This document shows, one piece after another, positions 16,316 through 24,624 of a stretch of DNA of 26,080 bases; within the stretch, counting starts at the first letter, position 1, and every line of letters begins with the position of its first letter. Source of the DNA: JBGVSA01 sp041807905 (GTDB lineage Bacteria; Pseudomonadota; Gammaproteobacteria; Burkholderiales; Rhodocyclaceae); assembly GCF_041807905.1 (NCBI RefSeq), contig NZ_JBGVSA010000037.1:1-26080 (forward strand), written 5' to 3'. The translations under genes and the position numbers were made by a program. The notes below the pieces were generated by a model that worked only from the letters and a program-made list of their open reading frames with translations, did not search any database and was not told the DNA's origin.

Positions 16316-16951
16316 ATGAACAAGATTCAACGCGCCGGACTGAGCGCAATTTCCGTGGCCCTTTTGGCGGCACTGACCGCATGCGGCGGGGATGGTGGCG
16401 GTGACGACAATGGTGGCAGCGCATCCAGCGCGAGCTCCTCGAGCAGCTCCAAGAGTTCATCGAGCGCCTCGTCGACAAGCGTCTCATCGAGCAGCAGTTC
16501 GTCCTCGGCCGCCGGTACCAAGACCTGCCCGGCTGACTACCGCTCTATCACGGTATCCGGTTCGTACATCGCCAACGCCACCTTGGCCGTCGGCAGTCCC
16601 GACGGCAAGGCGCAATTGACGGTCAAGGCCCCGGCCACGAACCCGGGCAACTTCAAGATTTGTGTCGGCACGCCTGCTGCGGACCAACTGCCCGCCTCTG
16701 CCGGCGCACGCAATTACGAAGTGATCGGTGAAGGCGCATATGCCGCGTTGCTGAACCCGACGCTCACGATTGTGTATGCGAACGCAGGCAACGTTGCGAT
16801 CGACCATCTGCCGATTCCCGCATCGGGCGCATACAGCGGCACGCCTGATCGTCACATCGCAGCGGCGGTGACCGCGCAAGGTTCGACGTTCACCTATGCC
16901 ATCGATGCGTTGAAGCCGGGTCTGTACATGACCAGCGAACCGACGCCGTAA
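16316..16951 (+). CDS. Ser-rich lipoprotein, unknown family (paralog B)
   Basis: Product of 211 residues from the ATG at 16316, which has GGGAG 7 bases upstream; the frame is open further back, but only this start gives the signal peptide MNKIQRAGLSAISVALLAAL with lipobox ALTAC (Cys23). A Gly/Asp patch and a nearly pure Ser/Ala linker run to about residue 65. The domain that follows is clearly homologous to paralog A: KTCPADY, NFKICVGTP, RNYEVIGEGAYAALLNPTLT and the tail KPGLYMTSEPTP. It lacks a short insert present in A before the last 40 residues. Each copy has its own upstream block, so the two could be expressed separately. The family and function are not known to me. Confidence 0.87.
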   Translation: MNKIQRAGLSAISVALLAALTACGGDGGGDDNGGSASSASSSSSSKSSSSASSTSVSSSSSSSSAAGTKTCPADYRSITVSGSYIANATLAVGSPDGKAQLTVKAPATNPGNFKICVGTPAADQLPASAGARNYEVIGEGAYAALLNPTLTIVYANAGNVAIDHLPIPASGAYSGTPDRHIAAAVTAQGSTFTYAIDALKPGLYMTSEPTP

Positions 16952-16975
16952 GACACGAGACGCACAATGCAGTAC

Positions 16976-17037
16976 GGGGCCTTTGATCTGCAAACCGACA
17001 TGGAGCAACTTCATGTCGGGTGAAAGACAAAGGCCCC
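16976..17037 (+). terminator. Nested inverted repeat (two-stem hairpin) after paralog B
   Basis: An outer perfect 10-bp stem GGGGCCTTTG (16976-16985) / CAAAGGCCCC (17028-17037) encloses an inner perfect 8-bp stem CCGACATG (16995-17002) / CATGTCGG (17012-17019). The sequence after it, TTCTACCCTTCT, is only weakly T-rich. It lies 25 bp after the paralog B stop and faces the end of chrA from the other side, so it probably ends transcription, perhaps from both directions. Confidence 0.55.
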
Positions 17038-17222
17038 TTCTACCCTTCTACGAGCGCGTTTCTCTTTGCGGCTGACTCCAACGCCAGCGCTCTCGCCCTG
17101 ACTTTCTAATTCGAGAATGGCGGAGGACGCTTCGTCTCCGGCCCACGCGCATCGCATTGCCGGCGCACCTCTGCCATCGCGACATGCCACGAACAGCAAA
17201 GATTCAAGCAAGCGTGAGCCTT

Positions 17223-18638
17223 TCAGAAAAACACCATCCGGATCCCAAGGCCCACGACCGCACAAACGCCAATCACATGCATGACGTTCCGTTTGAACCG
17301 GAACAAGGCCACCGCTGCGCCGAGTGCGATGACGGCTGACGCTGCGTCGAAGCGCCCGGCAAAGCCCTGCGGCCACAGTACGTGGTAGCCGAAGAACAGT
17401 GCGAGGTTGAGGATCACGCCCACCACGGCAGCGGTGATCGCCGTCAGCGGCGCCGTAAACTTCAGATCGTCATGCGTTGCCTCCACCAGCGGCCCGCCGG
17501 CGAGGATGAAGAGAAATGACGGCAGGAAGGTGAACCACGTCACCACGACCGCCGCGCATGCGCCCGCCAGGAAGGTCGCTTCCGGGCCGAACAATGCCTT
17601 GCCATACCCGCCGACGAAGCCAACGAAAGCCACCACCATGATCAGCGGTCCCGGCGTGGTCTCGCCCAGCGCGAGCCCGTCGATCATCTGCGTCGGCTGG
17701 AGCCAGCCATAGTGCACAACAGCGCCCTGGTACACATAGGGCAGCACGGCGTAGGCGCCACCGAAGGTCAGGAGCGCGGCCTTGGTGAAGAACCAGCCCA
17801 TCTGCGTGAAGGTGTGGTCCCATCCGAACGCTGCCGTCAGTGCAGCCATCGGCAGCAACCACAGCAATAGCCCGACGCCGATGACAGCAGCAAGTCGAGT
17901 CCAATGGAATCGGGCGTGCGGCGGCGTGGGCGTGTCGTCGTCGATCAGTGCGGGAGCGCGGGGCGCAACGTTGCCGTGGCGCGCGCCCCCTGTGCTGAAG
18001 ACAGACGGTGCGATGCGTCCGCCGATGTAGCCGATCAACGCCGCGCAAGCAACGATGGCCGGGAACGGTACGTTGCCGGCGAAGATCGCCGCAAACGAAG
18101 CCGCAGCGATCACCCAGAGCCAGCGGTTCTTGAGCGCGCGTCCGCCGATGCGGTGCGCGGCATGAACCACGATGGCGGTGACAGCCGGCTTGATGCCATA
18201 GAACAGCCCCGCCACCATCGGAACTTCGCCGAAGGCGACATATAGCCATGACAACCCAATGAGGATCACCAAAGAAGGCAGCACGAACAAAGCACCCGCG
18301 ACGATGCCGCCCCAGGTGCGATGCATCAGCCAGCCGATGTATGTCGCGAGCTGCTGCGCCTCCGGTCCCGGCAACACCATGCAGTAGTTGAGCGCGTGCA
18401 GAAAACGCCGCTCCGAAATCCACCGCCGGTTCTCGACGAGTTCCTGATGCATGATGGCGATCTGCCCGGCGGGCCCGCCAAAGCTGATGAAGCCCAGCTT
18501 CAGCCAGAACGTGAAGGCATCAAGGAAGCTCACTGGCTCGGGGCGTGGCGCGAGTGGAGCGGCGTCCTGCGGGGCGTCGGTCATGGCGAAGGTAGTGTCG
18601 TGGGTCAAACCCTGTGTTGCCAGGGTATTCGCCAGCAT
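17223..18638 (-). CDS. chrA: Chromate transporter ChrA (CHR family, long form)
   Basis: Inner-membrane chromate efflux protein of up to 471 residues, the length of the two-domain CHR type. The first domain carries LGFISFGGPAGQIAIMHQEL and PGPEAQQLATYIGW. The second repeats the pattern with LLTFGGAYAVLPYVY and ETTPGPLIMVVAFVGFVGG, as expected from internal duplication. Between them is a cytoplasmic linker (ALIDDDTPTPPHAR). About ten to twelve hydrophobic segments are visible. The frame begins at the ATG at 18638, but the ATG at 18584 (MTDAPQDAAP) fits the usual family N-terminus and may be the real start; neither has a strong ribosome site. No chrB is adjacent, so control is unclear. The family also includes members exporting other oxyanions. 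Confidence 0.93.
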   Translation of the reverse strand: MLANTLATQGLTHDTTFAMTDAPQDAAPLAPRPEPVSFLDAFTFWLKLGFISFGGPAGQIAIMHQELVENRRWISERRFLHALNYCMVLPGPEAQQLATYIGWLMHRTWGGIVAGALFVLPSLVILIGLSWLYVAFGEVPMVAGLFYGIKPAVTAIVVHAAHRIGGRALKNRWLWVIAAASFAAIFAGNVPFPAIVACAALIGYIGGRIAPSVFSTGGARHGNVAPRAPALIDDDTPTPPHARFHWTRLAAVIGVGLLLWLLPMAALTAAFGWDHTFTQMGWFFTKAALLTFGGAYAVLPYVYQGAVVHYGWLQPTQMIDGLALGETTPGPLIMVVAFVGFVGGYGKALFGPEATFLAGACAAVVVTWFTFLPSFLFILAGGPLVEATHDDLKFTAPLTAITAAVVGVILNLALFFGYHVLWPQGFAGRFDAASAVIALGAAVALFRFKRNVMHVIGVCAVVGLGIRMVFF

Positions 18639-18694
18639 AGCCTAGCGATGTGACATGCGGATGCGATATTCGCCGCACCCGCCTCGCCATCACG

Positions 18695-19249
18695 TCAATC
18701 GAACTTGGCGCTGAGCGCTGGGACGACCGACTCCAGCATGTCTTCATCCCATTCCATGTCGATGTCCGACGCATAGGCGATGTCTGCGGCAAGACTCTGC
18801 CATTCGCCATCGGTCAGCGCATGTTCTTCGTACGCGGCGCGAAAGGCGCCGTAGTCGCGCTGTTCCATGCCTGTCTTTCTGAAATACGCGTCGTAGGCTA
18901 CGCCGAGCATCTCTTCATACGAGGCCTCATCCATCGCCACGTCCACGCTCGCCAGGCTATCGGGCTCCGCCAGGGCCCGCAGGAAGACGTCCTTGCCCTG
19001 GGCGGTCAGCCAGCCGCGAAAATAGTCGAATCCATCGTCGCTGCAACCGCCATTGATGACGTACGCCGCCGCCCAGAGCTTGTTCTTGTACGAGAGCCGC
19101 TGGTAGGCATTGAATATCTGGTGCCAGCGCATGATGTCGCCGATTTCCATCGCGGCGAGCTTGTCCACCAGCACAGGAGCGATCTCATCCGAAGGTGCAA
19201 CCTCGCGGATTGCGTCGTCGATGAGCTTCCAGAAAAGCGTTTTGTCCAT
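18695..19249 (-). CDS. DUF4240 domain protein
   Basis: Soluble 184-residue protein starting MDKTLFWKLIDDAI, with the central signature LWAAAYVINGGCSDDGFDYF followed by RGWLTAQGKDVFLRALAEPD. These define the DUF4240 family, common in bacteria near immunity-like or stress genes but without a proven biochemical role. The C-terminal third is acidic (DIDMEWDEDMLE). A good ribosome site, GGAGAG, lies about 9 bases before the ATG. The neighbours (LysR gene upstream, chrA downstream, same strand) give no clear functional link, and the spacing suggests independent expression. Confidence 0.88.
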   Translation of the reverse strand: MDKTLFWKLIDDAIREVAPSDEIAPVLVDKLAAMEIGDIMRWHQIFNAYQRLSYKNKLWAAAYVINGGCSDDGFDYFRGWLTAQGKDVFLRALAEPDSLASVDVAMDEASYEEMLGVAYDAYFRKTGMEQRDYGAFRAAYEEHALTDGEWQSLAADIAYASDIDMEWDEDMLESVVPALSAKFD

Positions 19250-19339
19250 GTCTTTGCTCTCTCCAAAAAAGTGAATGGGCGGCTATCGGGCCGACTGTCA
19301 GTGGAGCATTGCCGCGAAGAACATCGGGACAAATGGATC

Positions 19340-19366
19340 AAAAAAACAGCGCCATGCTCGCCGCTG
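19340..19366 (-). terminator. Intrinsic terminator after LysR gene
   Basis: In minus sense the stem CAGCG / CGCTG (10-nt loop) is followed directly by seven T, beginning 13 bp after the stop of the LysR gene at 19380. An overlapping longer hairpin (CATGCT/AGCATG) includes part of the same bases. The short stem lowers confidence, but the T run is clear. Confidence 0.55.
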
Positions 19367-19379
19367 CCAAGCATGTTTG

Positions 19380-20279
19380 TCAGGCGTCATCCGGCAAAGC
19401 CGTCCGCATCGCCTCGGCGATGAAGTCGATGAACGTCCGCACCTTGGGCGCCATGTATTTGCGGCTGGTATAGGCGGCGTACAAGGTCGGCGCGAACAGG
19501 CGGCAATCGGTGAGCACCTGTTCGAGTGCGCCGGCGGCGAGGTCGTCGGCCAATTGCCAGTGCGGCAGGTACACCAGCCCCATGCCAGCACGGGCGGCCT
19601 GGCGCGACAACGTCGAATCGCTGCAACGGAACGCCGCACGATGCCGCACCGTCACGCGCCCGGTCGGGCTTTCGATGACGACCGTACTCATGTCCAGATA
19701 GGTCGGCAGGATCACGTCGTGCGATTCGACATCCGCCGGCGTCTTCGGTCGGCCGCGAGCATCGAGGTACGCCGGCGCCCCCACCAGCACGAAGCGCACG
19801 CGCCCGAGCGGCCTCGCGATGAGCGTGGGCGACGGCTCGCTGGTCGCGCGCAGCGCAACGTCGTAGCCCTCTTCGATGAGATCGACCCGCCGGTTCTCCA
19901 GCGTCATCTCGATCACCACCTTCGGATAGCGCCGTCGGTAAGCCGCCAGCATGTCCGCGAAACCTTGCGTGGCAACCCACACCGGCGCGGTAACGCGCAG
20001 CACGCCGCTGGGCGCCTGCGCCTGCTGCCCGACCGCGGCCTCGGCCGACTGCAGGATGTCGAGCGCTTCGCGGCTCTGTTCGTAGTACACGCGCCCGACA
20101 TCGGTCAGGGAAAGATGCCGGCTCGACCGGTTGAGCAGCCGCGCGCCCAGCAATCGCTCCAGGTGCGCCACGTGCTTGCTGGTCATGGCCGTCGACAGGC
20201 CAAGGCGCCCCGCCGCCGCCACGAAACTGCCGCCATCGACGACTTCGCGGAATACGCGGATGCTGGTCAAAGAGTCCAT
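19380..20279 (-). CDS. LysR-family transcriptional regulator
   Basis: Product of 299 residues. The N-terminal winged helix-turn-helix (SIRVFREVVDGGSFVAAAGR, then LGLSTAMTSKHVAHLERLLG) is followed by the linker and a periplasmic-binding-like effector domain (from GVLRVTAPVW), as in the AaeR/DsdC-like group of LysR regulators. It is divergent from the extradiol dioxygenase and DoxX genes, with a 99-bp gap holding an inverted repeat. By the usual LysR logic it probably controls that pair and itself. The effector is unknown; an aromatic or quinone-like compound is an inference from the dioxygenase. Confidence 0.95.
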   Translation of the reverse strand: MDSLTSIRVFREVVDGGSFVAAAGRLGLSTAMTSKHVAHLERLLGARLLNRSSRHLSLTDVGRVYYEQSREALDILQSAEAAVGQQAQAPSGVLRVTAPVWVATQGFADMLAAYRRRYPKVVIEMTLENRRVDLIEEGYDVALRATSEPSPTLIARPLGRVRFVLVGAPAYLDARGRPKTPADVESHDVILPTYLDMSTVVIESPTGRVTVRHRAAFRCSDSTLSRQAARAGMGLVYLPHWQLADDLAAGALEQVLTDCRLFAPTLYAAYTSRKYMAPKVRTFIDFIAEAMRTALPDDA

Positions 20280-20306
20280 TCAACGTTTCCCAATACGAAA
20301 CAATGC

Positions 20307-20327
20307 ATCAATATTGCACGCATTGAT
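20307..20327. promoter_or_regulatory. Putative LysR operator (ATCAAT-N9-ATTGAT)
   Basis: An imperfectly embedded dyad, ATCAAT...ATTGAT with 9 bases between the arms, lies in the 99-bp gap between the divergent LysR and dioxygenase genes. The size and position fit a LysR T-N11-A site that would serve both promoters. There is no experimental support. Confidence 0.45.
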
Positions 20328-20378
20328 CAACCATTGGTAGATACGTAAAGTCGCTGCATACGTTCAAGAGGAATCATC

Positions 20379-21182
20379 ATGAGCCACCCGCGCCAACCCA
20401 GCCTGTTCATTCCCCATGGCGGCGGTCCGTGCTTTTTCATGGACTGGCAGCCGGCCGATACATGGACGCGCATGCAGGCCTTTCTGGAAGGCATCGCCGG
20501 CACCCTGCCGGAGCGCCCGAAAGCGGTGGTCGTCATCTCGGGTCATTGGGAAGAAGACGCCTTCACGGTCAATGCCGCCAGCGCCCCGCCGCTGCTGTTC
20601 GACTACTACGGCTTTCCGGAGCACACCTACCGCCTGACCTACCCGGCGCCCGGTGCGCCTGACCTGGCCGAACGCGTTGTCTCGCTGCTGTCCGCGGCCG
20701 GCCTGCCCACGGCTACCGACCACACCAATCGCGGGCTGGATCACGGCGTGTTCATTCCGTTCAAGCTGATCTTCCCCGATGCCGACGTGCCGGTGGTGCA
20801 ACTGTCGCTGCTGCGCGGGCTCGATCCGGCCACGCACATCAAAGCCGGCGAAGCGCTGGCCGCGTTGCGCGACGAAGGCGTGCTGATCGTCGGCAGCGGC
20901 ATGAGCTATCACAACCTGCGCGCCTTCGGTCCCAACGGTCGCGAACCTTCGCGCCTGTTCGATGCCTGGCTCACCGATGCGGTGGAACAACCCACGGCGG
21001 CCGCTCGCGACGCGGCACTCGACGCCTGGAGCAGCGCGCCAGCGGCACGCATCGCCCATCCGCGCGAAGAACATCTCATACCGCTGATGGTCGCCGCCGG
21101 CGCCGCCGGTACCGATCGCGGGAACAAGGTGTATGCCGACGACGTCAATGGTCTCGCAATCTCGGCGTTCCGCTTCGGCTGA
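20379..21182 (+). CDS. DODA-type class III extradiol ring-cleavage dioxygenase (YgiD-like)
   Basis: Product of 267 residues, the normal length for the 4,5-DOPA dioxygenase extradiol/YgiD family, metal-dependent cytoplasmic enzymes opening catechol-type rings. Likely metal ligands are His13 (IPHGGG), His56 (VISGHWEED) and His232 (HPREEHLIP), with His122 (RGLDHGVFIP) and His178 (SGMSYHNL) near the active site as in the family. The ribosome site AGAGGA lies 7 bases before the ATG. A DoxX gene follows 52 bp downstream, and a LysR regulator is divergent. This dioxygenase-DoxX-LysR arrangement is frequent in proteobacteria. The true substrate is unproven. Confidence 0.93.
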   Translation: MSHPRQPSLFIPHGGGPCFFMDWQPADTWTRMQAFLEGIAGTLPERPKAVVVISGHWEEDAFTVNAASAPPLLFDYYGFPEHTYRLTYPAPGAPDLAERVVSLLSAAGLPTATDHTNRGLDHGVFIPFKLIFPDADVPVVQLSLLRGLDPATHIKAGEALAALRDEGVLIVGSGMSYHNLRAFGPNGREPSRLFDAWLTDAVEQPTAAARDAALDAWSSAPAARIAHPREEHLIPLMVAAGAAGTDRGNKVYADDVNGLAISAFRFG

Positions 21183-21234
21183 GCGTCGCCTTACATAACG
21201 AATATCCCGAACCCTCAACACGGAGAAACCCCGC

Positions 21235-21648
21235 ATGACGCAACAACAAGCTTTCCCCGCCCGCTGGACCCCGCAGTTGCAGGCGGTGCTGCGGATCGTC
21301 ACCGGCTATCTGTTCCTGCTCCACGGCGCATCCAAGCTGCTGCACTTTCCGTATGTGCAATCCTTCGAGGGCCTGCAACTGTTCTCGCTGATCGGTCTGG
21401 CCGGCGCGCTTGAACTGGTCGGCGGCGCGCTGCTGATCCTCGGCCTCTTCACCCGTCCCGTCGCATTCGTCCTCGCAGGAGAAATGGCGTTCGCATACTT
21501 CATGGGCCATGCCTCCAAGGGCGCCGTCCTGATGCCGCTGATGAACAGTGGCGAATCGGCGGTGCTGTTCTGCTTTATCTTCCTGTTCCTGTCCGTCGCC
21601 GGCGCCGGCGCATGGAGCCTTGACGGGAAGCGGGCCCGCGCGGCCTGA
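21235..21648 (+). CDS. DoxX family membrane protein
   Basis: Product of 137 residues with four hydrophobic helices. The DoxX signature is visible: LRIVTGYLFLLHGASKLLHF in helix 1, LAGALELVGGALLILGLFTR in helix 2 and AFAYFMGHASKGAVLMPLMN in helix 3, then a final helix (AVLFCFIFLFLSVAGAGAWS). It has a good ribosome site (GGAGA, 9 bases before the ATG). It lies just downstream of the dioxygenase with no terminator between, so it is probably co-transcribed. DoxX proteins are linked to redox and thiol or quinone handling at the inner membrane, but the role of this subgroup is unclear. Confidence 0.93.
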   Translation: MTQQQAFPARWTPQLQAVLRIVTGYLFLLHGASKLLHFPYVQSFEGLQLFSLIGLAGALELVGGALLILGLFTRPVAFVLAGEMAFAYFMGHASKGAVLMPLMNSGESAVLFCFIFLFLSVAGAGAWSLDGKRARAA

Positions 21649-21670
21649 TCGTCCTACAATCATGCGACAC

Positions 21671-21693
21671 GGCCCGGCATAGCCGGGCCTTTT
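21671..21693 (+). terminator. Intrinsic terminator after doxX
   Basis: A perfect 8-bp G+C stem GGCCCGGC / GCCGGGCC with a 3-nt loop (ATA) is followed by TTTTCGTTT, 23 bp after the DoxX gene's stop. This is a classical strong terminator closing the dioxygenase-DoxX unit. It lies immediately before the hydrolase gene. Confidence 0.9.
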
Positions 21694-21710
21694 CGTTTGT
21701 GGGAGCACGC

Positions 21711-22343
21711 ATGCTGGACGTCTATCTCATCCATGGTCTGTACATGAACCGCTTCGCGCTGGCCCCGCTGGCGCGTGAAGTGCGCGCCGCCGGGCACGCC
21801 GCCACGCTGGTCGGTCATCACACCATCATGGGTAGTCTCAGCCGCAGCGCCGAGCATCTGGCCAACTGCATCCGGCACGGCGACGAAAAACGGCGTCGCG
21901 TGATCGTCGGCCACAGTCTCGGTGGCGTCGTGGCGGCGTATGCGGCCAGCCGCTTCGAAGACCTTCAAGTCGATGACGTCATCCTGCTGGGCAGCCCCTT
22001 CCACGGCAGCGCGGCGGCACGCGGACTGGCGATGGTGCCGGGTGGAGTGCACCTGGTCGGCGGCCCCTTGCGCGAATGGATGGCGCTGAAGAACTTTGCC
22101 CCGCGGCAAGGTCTGCGGCTATGGACCCTCATTGGCAACCGGCGACTGGGCATCGGCCAGTACATCGGCCACTTCGCCGATCAGCCGAGCGACGGCACGG
22201 TCGCGCTGGACGAGGCGCAGATCGAAGGGGCGCATGCCTCGGCGATGTTGCCGGTGTCGCATCTGCAGATGCTGGTGTCGCCGCCGGTGACGGCGCAGGT
22301 ACTGCAGTGGCTGGGCGAAATCGACGCCGGGCGCCAGGGGTAG
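21711..22343 (+). CDS. Alpha/beta hydrolase (lipase/PGAP1-like)
   Basis: Product of 210 residues from the ATG at 21711, preceded by GGGAG; a GTG four codons earlier is possible but overlaps that site. The fold elements are clear: LIHGLY (oxyanion strand), the nucleophile elbow VGHSLGG with Ser69, a probable acid at Asp161 (PSDGTVALDEA) and His184 (PVSHLQML). Together these form a Ser-Asp-His triad of the compact lipase/PGAP1-like type. No signal peptide is seen, so it is probably cytoplasmic. It is a single gene after a strong terminator, convergent with the LysR gene that follows. The substrate (ester or lipid) is unknown. Confidence 0.9.
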   Translation: MLDVYLIHGLYMNRFALAPLAREVRAAGHAATLVGHHTIMGSLSRSAEHLANCIRHGDEKRRRVIVGHSLGGVVAAYAASRFEDLQVDDVILLGSPFHGSAAARGLAMVPGGVHLVGGPLREWMALKNFAPRQGLRLWTLIGNRRLGIGQYIGHFADQPSDGTVALDEAQIEGAHASAMLPVSHLQMLVSPPVTAQVLQWLGEIDAGRQG

Positions 22344-22371
22344 CGGCGCGCTTGCGCGCTTTGGCGAGACC

Positions 22372-23256
22372 TCATTTGCCCTTCACCATCGCCACGAAAT
22401 TCCCCACCAGGGGAGAGTTGTCGTCTTCCATCACCGCCAGCGCGAGCGACACGAAGGCGGACGGGTCATCGATCGGCACGTAGCGCACGCCCGCCATGCG
22501 CACGCATTCGAGCGGCGCCGGTAGCACCGCCACCCCCAGCCCTGCCGCAACCAGCCCGATCTGCGTAGTGGCCTCGCGCGCTTCCTGCACGAGTCGCGGC
22601 TCAAAACCGGCCGCCGCACACAATTGCCTCACCTGCGCGCCGAGGCCGGTGCCGGCGTCCGAGGGATACATGATGAAGCCCTCGTCGCGCACGTCCCCAA
22701 GCGATACGGAGGCGGCTTCCGACAAAGGGTGGCGCGCAGGCAGTACCAGGCGCAACGGGTCGCGGCGCAGCTCGCGCAGGCTGATGCCGGCCGGGCGCAC
22801 GAGGCCATCGTTGCGCACCAGACCGACGTCGAGCCGGCGTTCGGCCAGCGCGGCGAATTGGTCGGTGGTGAACAACTCGCGCAGGCTCACCGTCACCTGC
22901 GGATACGCCGCACGGTAGCGCCGCAGCAACTCGGGCAACAGGCCGGTGAATGGCACCGACGAAGTGAAACCCACACGCAATTCGCCCTGCTCTCCCCGCG
23001 CCATGCGCCGCGCGCCCTGGATGGCTTCTTCCGCCGCATGCAGCGTGCGCCGGGCGTCGACGAGAAAACGTTCCCCCGAGGACGTGAGCGTGACGCGACG
23101 CCGCGTGCGCTCGAACAGTTGCAGGCCGAGCTCCTGCTCCAATGCCTGGATCTGCTGGCTCAGCGGCGGCTGGGCGATGTGCAGGCGCTCAGCCGCACGA
23201 GTGAAGCTCAGCTCTTCGGCTACGGCGACGAAGTACTTCAGGTGCCTCAGATCCAT
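22372..23256 (-). CDS. LysR-family transcriptional regulator (CatM/BenM-like group)
   Basis: Product of 294 residues. The N-terminus MDLRHLKYFVAVAEELSFTR and the recognition region AAERLHIAQPPLSQQIQALE are typical of the CatM/CbnR/YnfL group. The effector domain starts near residue 90 (ELRVGFTSSVPFTGLLPELL). It is divergent from an MFS transporter gene, the same pairing as ynfL-ynfM in enteric bacteria, so it likely controls that exporter. A perfect dyad sits 12 bp before its start, a good place for autorepression. No clear ribosome site is visible before the ATG. Confidence 0.95.
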   Translation of the reverse strand: MDLRHLKYFVAVAEELSFTRAAERLHIAQPPLSQQIQALEQELGLQLFERTRRRVTLTSSGERFLVDARRTLHAAEEAIQGARRMARGEQGELRVGFTSSVPFTGLLPELLRRYRAAYPQVTVSLRELFTTDQFAALAERRLDVGLVRNDGLVRPAGISLRELRRDPLRLVLPARHPLSEAASVSLGDVRDEGFIMYPSDAGTGLGAQVRQLCAAAGFEPRLVQEAREATTQIGLVAAGLGVAVLPAPLECVRMAGVRYVPIDDPSAFVSLALAVMEDDNSPLVGNFVAMVKGK

Positions 23257-23267
23257 GGCGTCGACTG

Positions 23268-23280
23268 ATACATTCTGTAT
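23268..23280. promoter_or_regulatory. Putative LysR operator (ATACA-TTC-TGTAT)
   Basis: A perfect 5-bp dyad with a 3-base centre lies between the divergent LysR and MFS genes, 12 bp upstream of the LysR start. It resembles the ATAC-N7-GTAT LysR half-site consensus but with shorter spacing. A+T-rich sequence next to it (AATATATATTGG) could be a promoter region. Confidence 0.5.
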
Positions 23281-23363
23281 ATGAATACGACCTGAAATAT
23301 ATATTGGACCTGCAATTTACGCAGCGCTAGCCTGTGAGCCTCCCTCGCTGTCTTTCCGCGCCC

Positions 23364-24623
23364 ATGTCGTCCGCCAGCACTGCCGCCCCGACACTTCTCA
23401 CCACGCCCCAACCCGCACAGAAAATCCGCCGTGGCACAGCGGCCTACCTGCGCACCGCCTGGGCGATGTTCTACGGCGGTTTCGCCACCTTCGTGACGCT
23501 GTACTGCATGCAGCCTTTGATGCCGGCGCTGTCGCAGGAATTCGGCATCACGCCGGCCGCCGCCAGCATGAGCGTGTCTGCGTCGACCGGCGCGCTGGCG
23601 CTCGCACTGATCCCCATCAGCGCGCTGGCCGACCGCATCGGCCGCCGCCCGATCATGTGCGCGTCACTGTTCATCACCGCGCTGCTCACGCTTGCTGGCG
23701 CCTTCACGCACGACTATGCCCACCTGATCCTCATACGCGCCCTGCTGGGCATATCGATCGCCGGATTGCCAGCGGTGGCAATGGCCTATCTGGCGGAGGA
23801 GATCGATGCGGACTCGCTCGGATTGTCGATGGGGCTGTACATCGCCGGGAACGCGATGGGCGGCATGTGCGGGCGCCTGCTCGCCGCCGGGCTGACCGAG
23901 TGGATGCCGTGGCGCGAGGCGATCATGGTCGTCGGCGCGCTGTCGTTCGTTCTGGCCGTACTGTTCTGGCGCAACCTGCCGCCTTCGCGCCATTTCCATC
24001 CGGTCACGCACTCGCCGCGCCAGATGATCGCCGCGGCGCGCTCGCACCTGACCGACGCAGGGCTGCCGTGGCTCTTCGTGGTGTCTTTCCTGCTCATGGG
24101 CTGCTTTGTCAGCCTGTACAACTACGTCGGTTTCCGGCTGGTGGCGCCGCCCTTCAACCTCGGGCCGGCGCAGTTGGGCCTGGTGTTCACGCTCTACGTG
24201 GTCGGCATGGGCAGCTCGACCTGGGGTGGGCGTCTGTCGGACCGCATCGGCCGCCGCAACGTGCTGTGGATGATGGTGGCGATCATGCTCGTCGGCATGC
24301 TGCTCACGCTGGCGGCGAACCTTGCGGTGATGGTGATCGGCATCGGGCTGGCTACGTTCGGCTTCTTCGGCGCGCATTCGACCGCCAGCAGTTGGGTCGG
24401 CCGGCGAGCGCTCCATACCAAGGCCATGGCGTCGGCTTTGTACCTCTTTGCCTATTACCTCGGTTCGAGCGTGCTCGGTACCACCACCGGACTTGCCTGG
24501 CACGCAGGCGGCTGGACTGGCGTGGTTGTGCTGCTCAGTGTCGGCCTGTTGCTGGCCCTGGCCGTCAGCCTGCGCCTGCGCCGTCTTCCGCCCCTGCCGC
24601 AATCGGGCAATCCGGCTCATTGA
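23364..24623 (+). CDS. MFS transporter (YnfM-like)
   Basis: Inner-membrane major facilitator of 419 residues from the ATG at 23364 (MSSASTAAPT); an in-frame GTG at 23334 would add ten residues. No ribosome site favours either. Twelve hydrophobic helices are visible, with motif A copies at ALADRIGRRPIM (after helix 2) and GRLSDRIGRRNVLW (after helix 8). The region GFATFVTLYCMQPLMPALSQ matches the YnfM/YbcL-like group, whose members include arabinose- and drug-type exporters. It is divergent from the LysR regulator and probably under its control. The substrate is not known. Confidence 0.92.
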   Translation: MSSASTAAPTLLTTPQPAQKIRRGTAAYLRTAWAMFYGGFATFVTLYCMQPLMPALSQEFGITPAAASMSVSASTGALALALIPISALADRIGRRPIMCASLFITALLTLAGAFTHDYAHLILIRALLGISIAGLPAVAMAYLAEEIDADSLGLSMGLYIAGNAMGGMCGRLLAAGLTEWMPWREAIMVVGALSFVLAVLFWRNLPPSRHFHPVTHSPRQMIAAARSHLTDAGLPWLFVVSFLLMGCFVSLYNYVGFRLVAPPFNLGPAQLGLVFTLYVVGMGSSTWGGRLSDRIGRRNVLWMMVAIMLVGMLLTLAANLAVMVIGIGLATFGFFGAHSTASSWVGRRALHTKAMASALYLFAYYLGSSVLGTTTGLAWHAGGWTGVVVLLSVGLLLALAVSLRLRRLPPLPQSGNPAH

Positions 24624-24624
24624 A

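Noticed and set aside
17011..17376. 121-codon minus-strand frame overlapping the chrA 3' end
   Set aside because: It overlaps the conserved end of ChrA in another frame and shows no domain.
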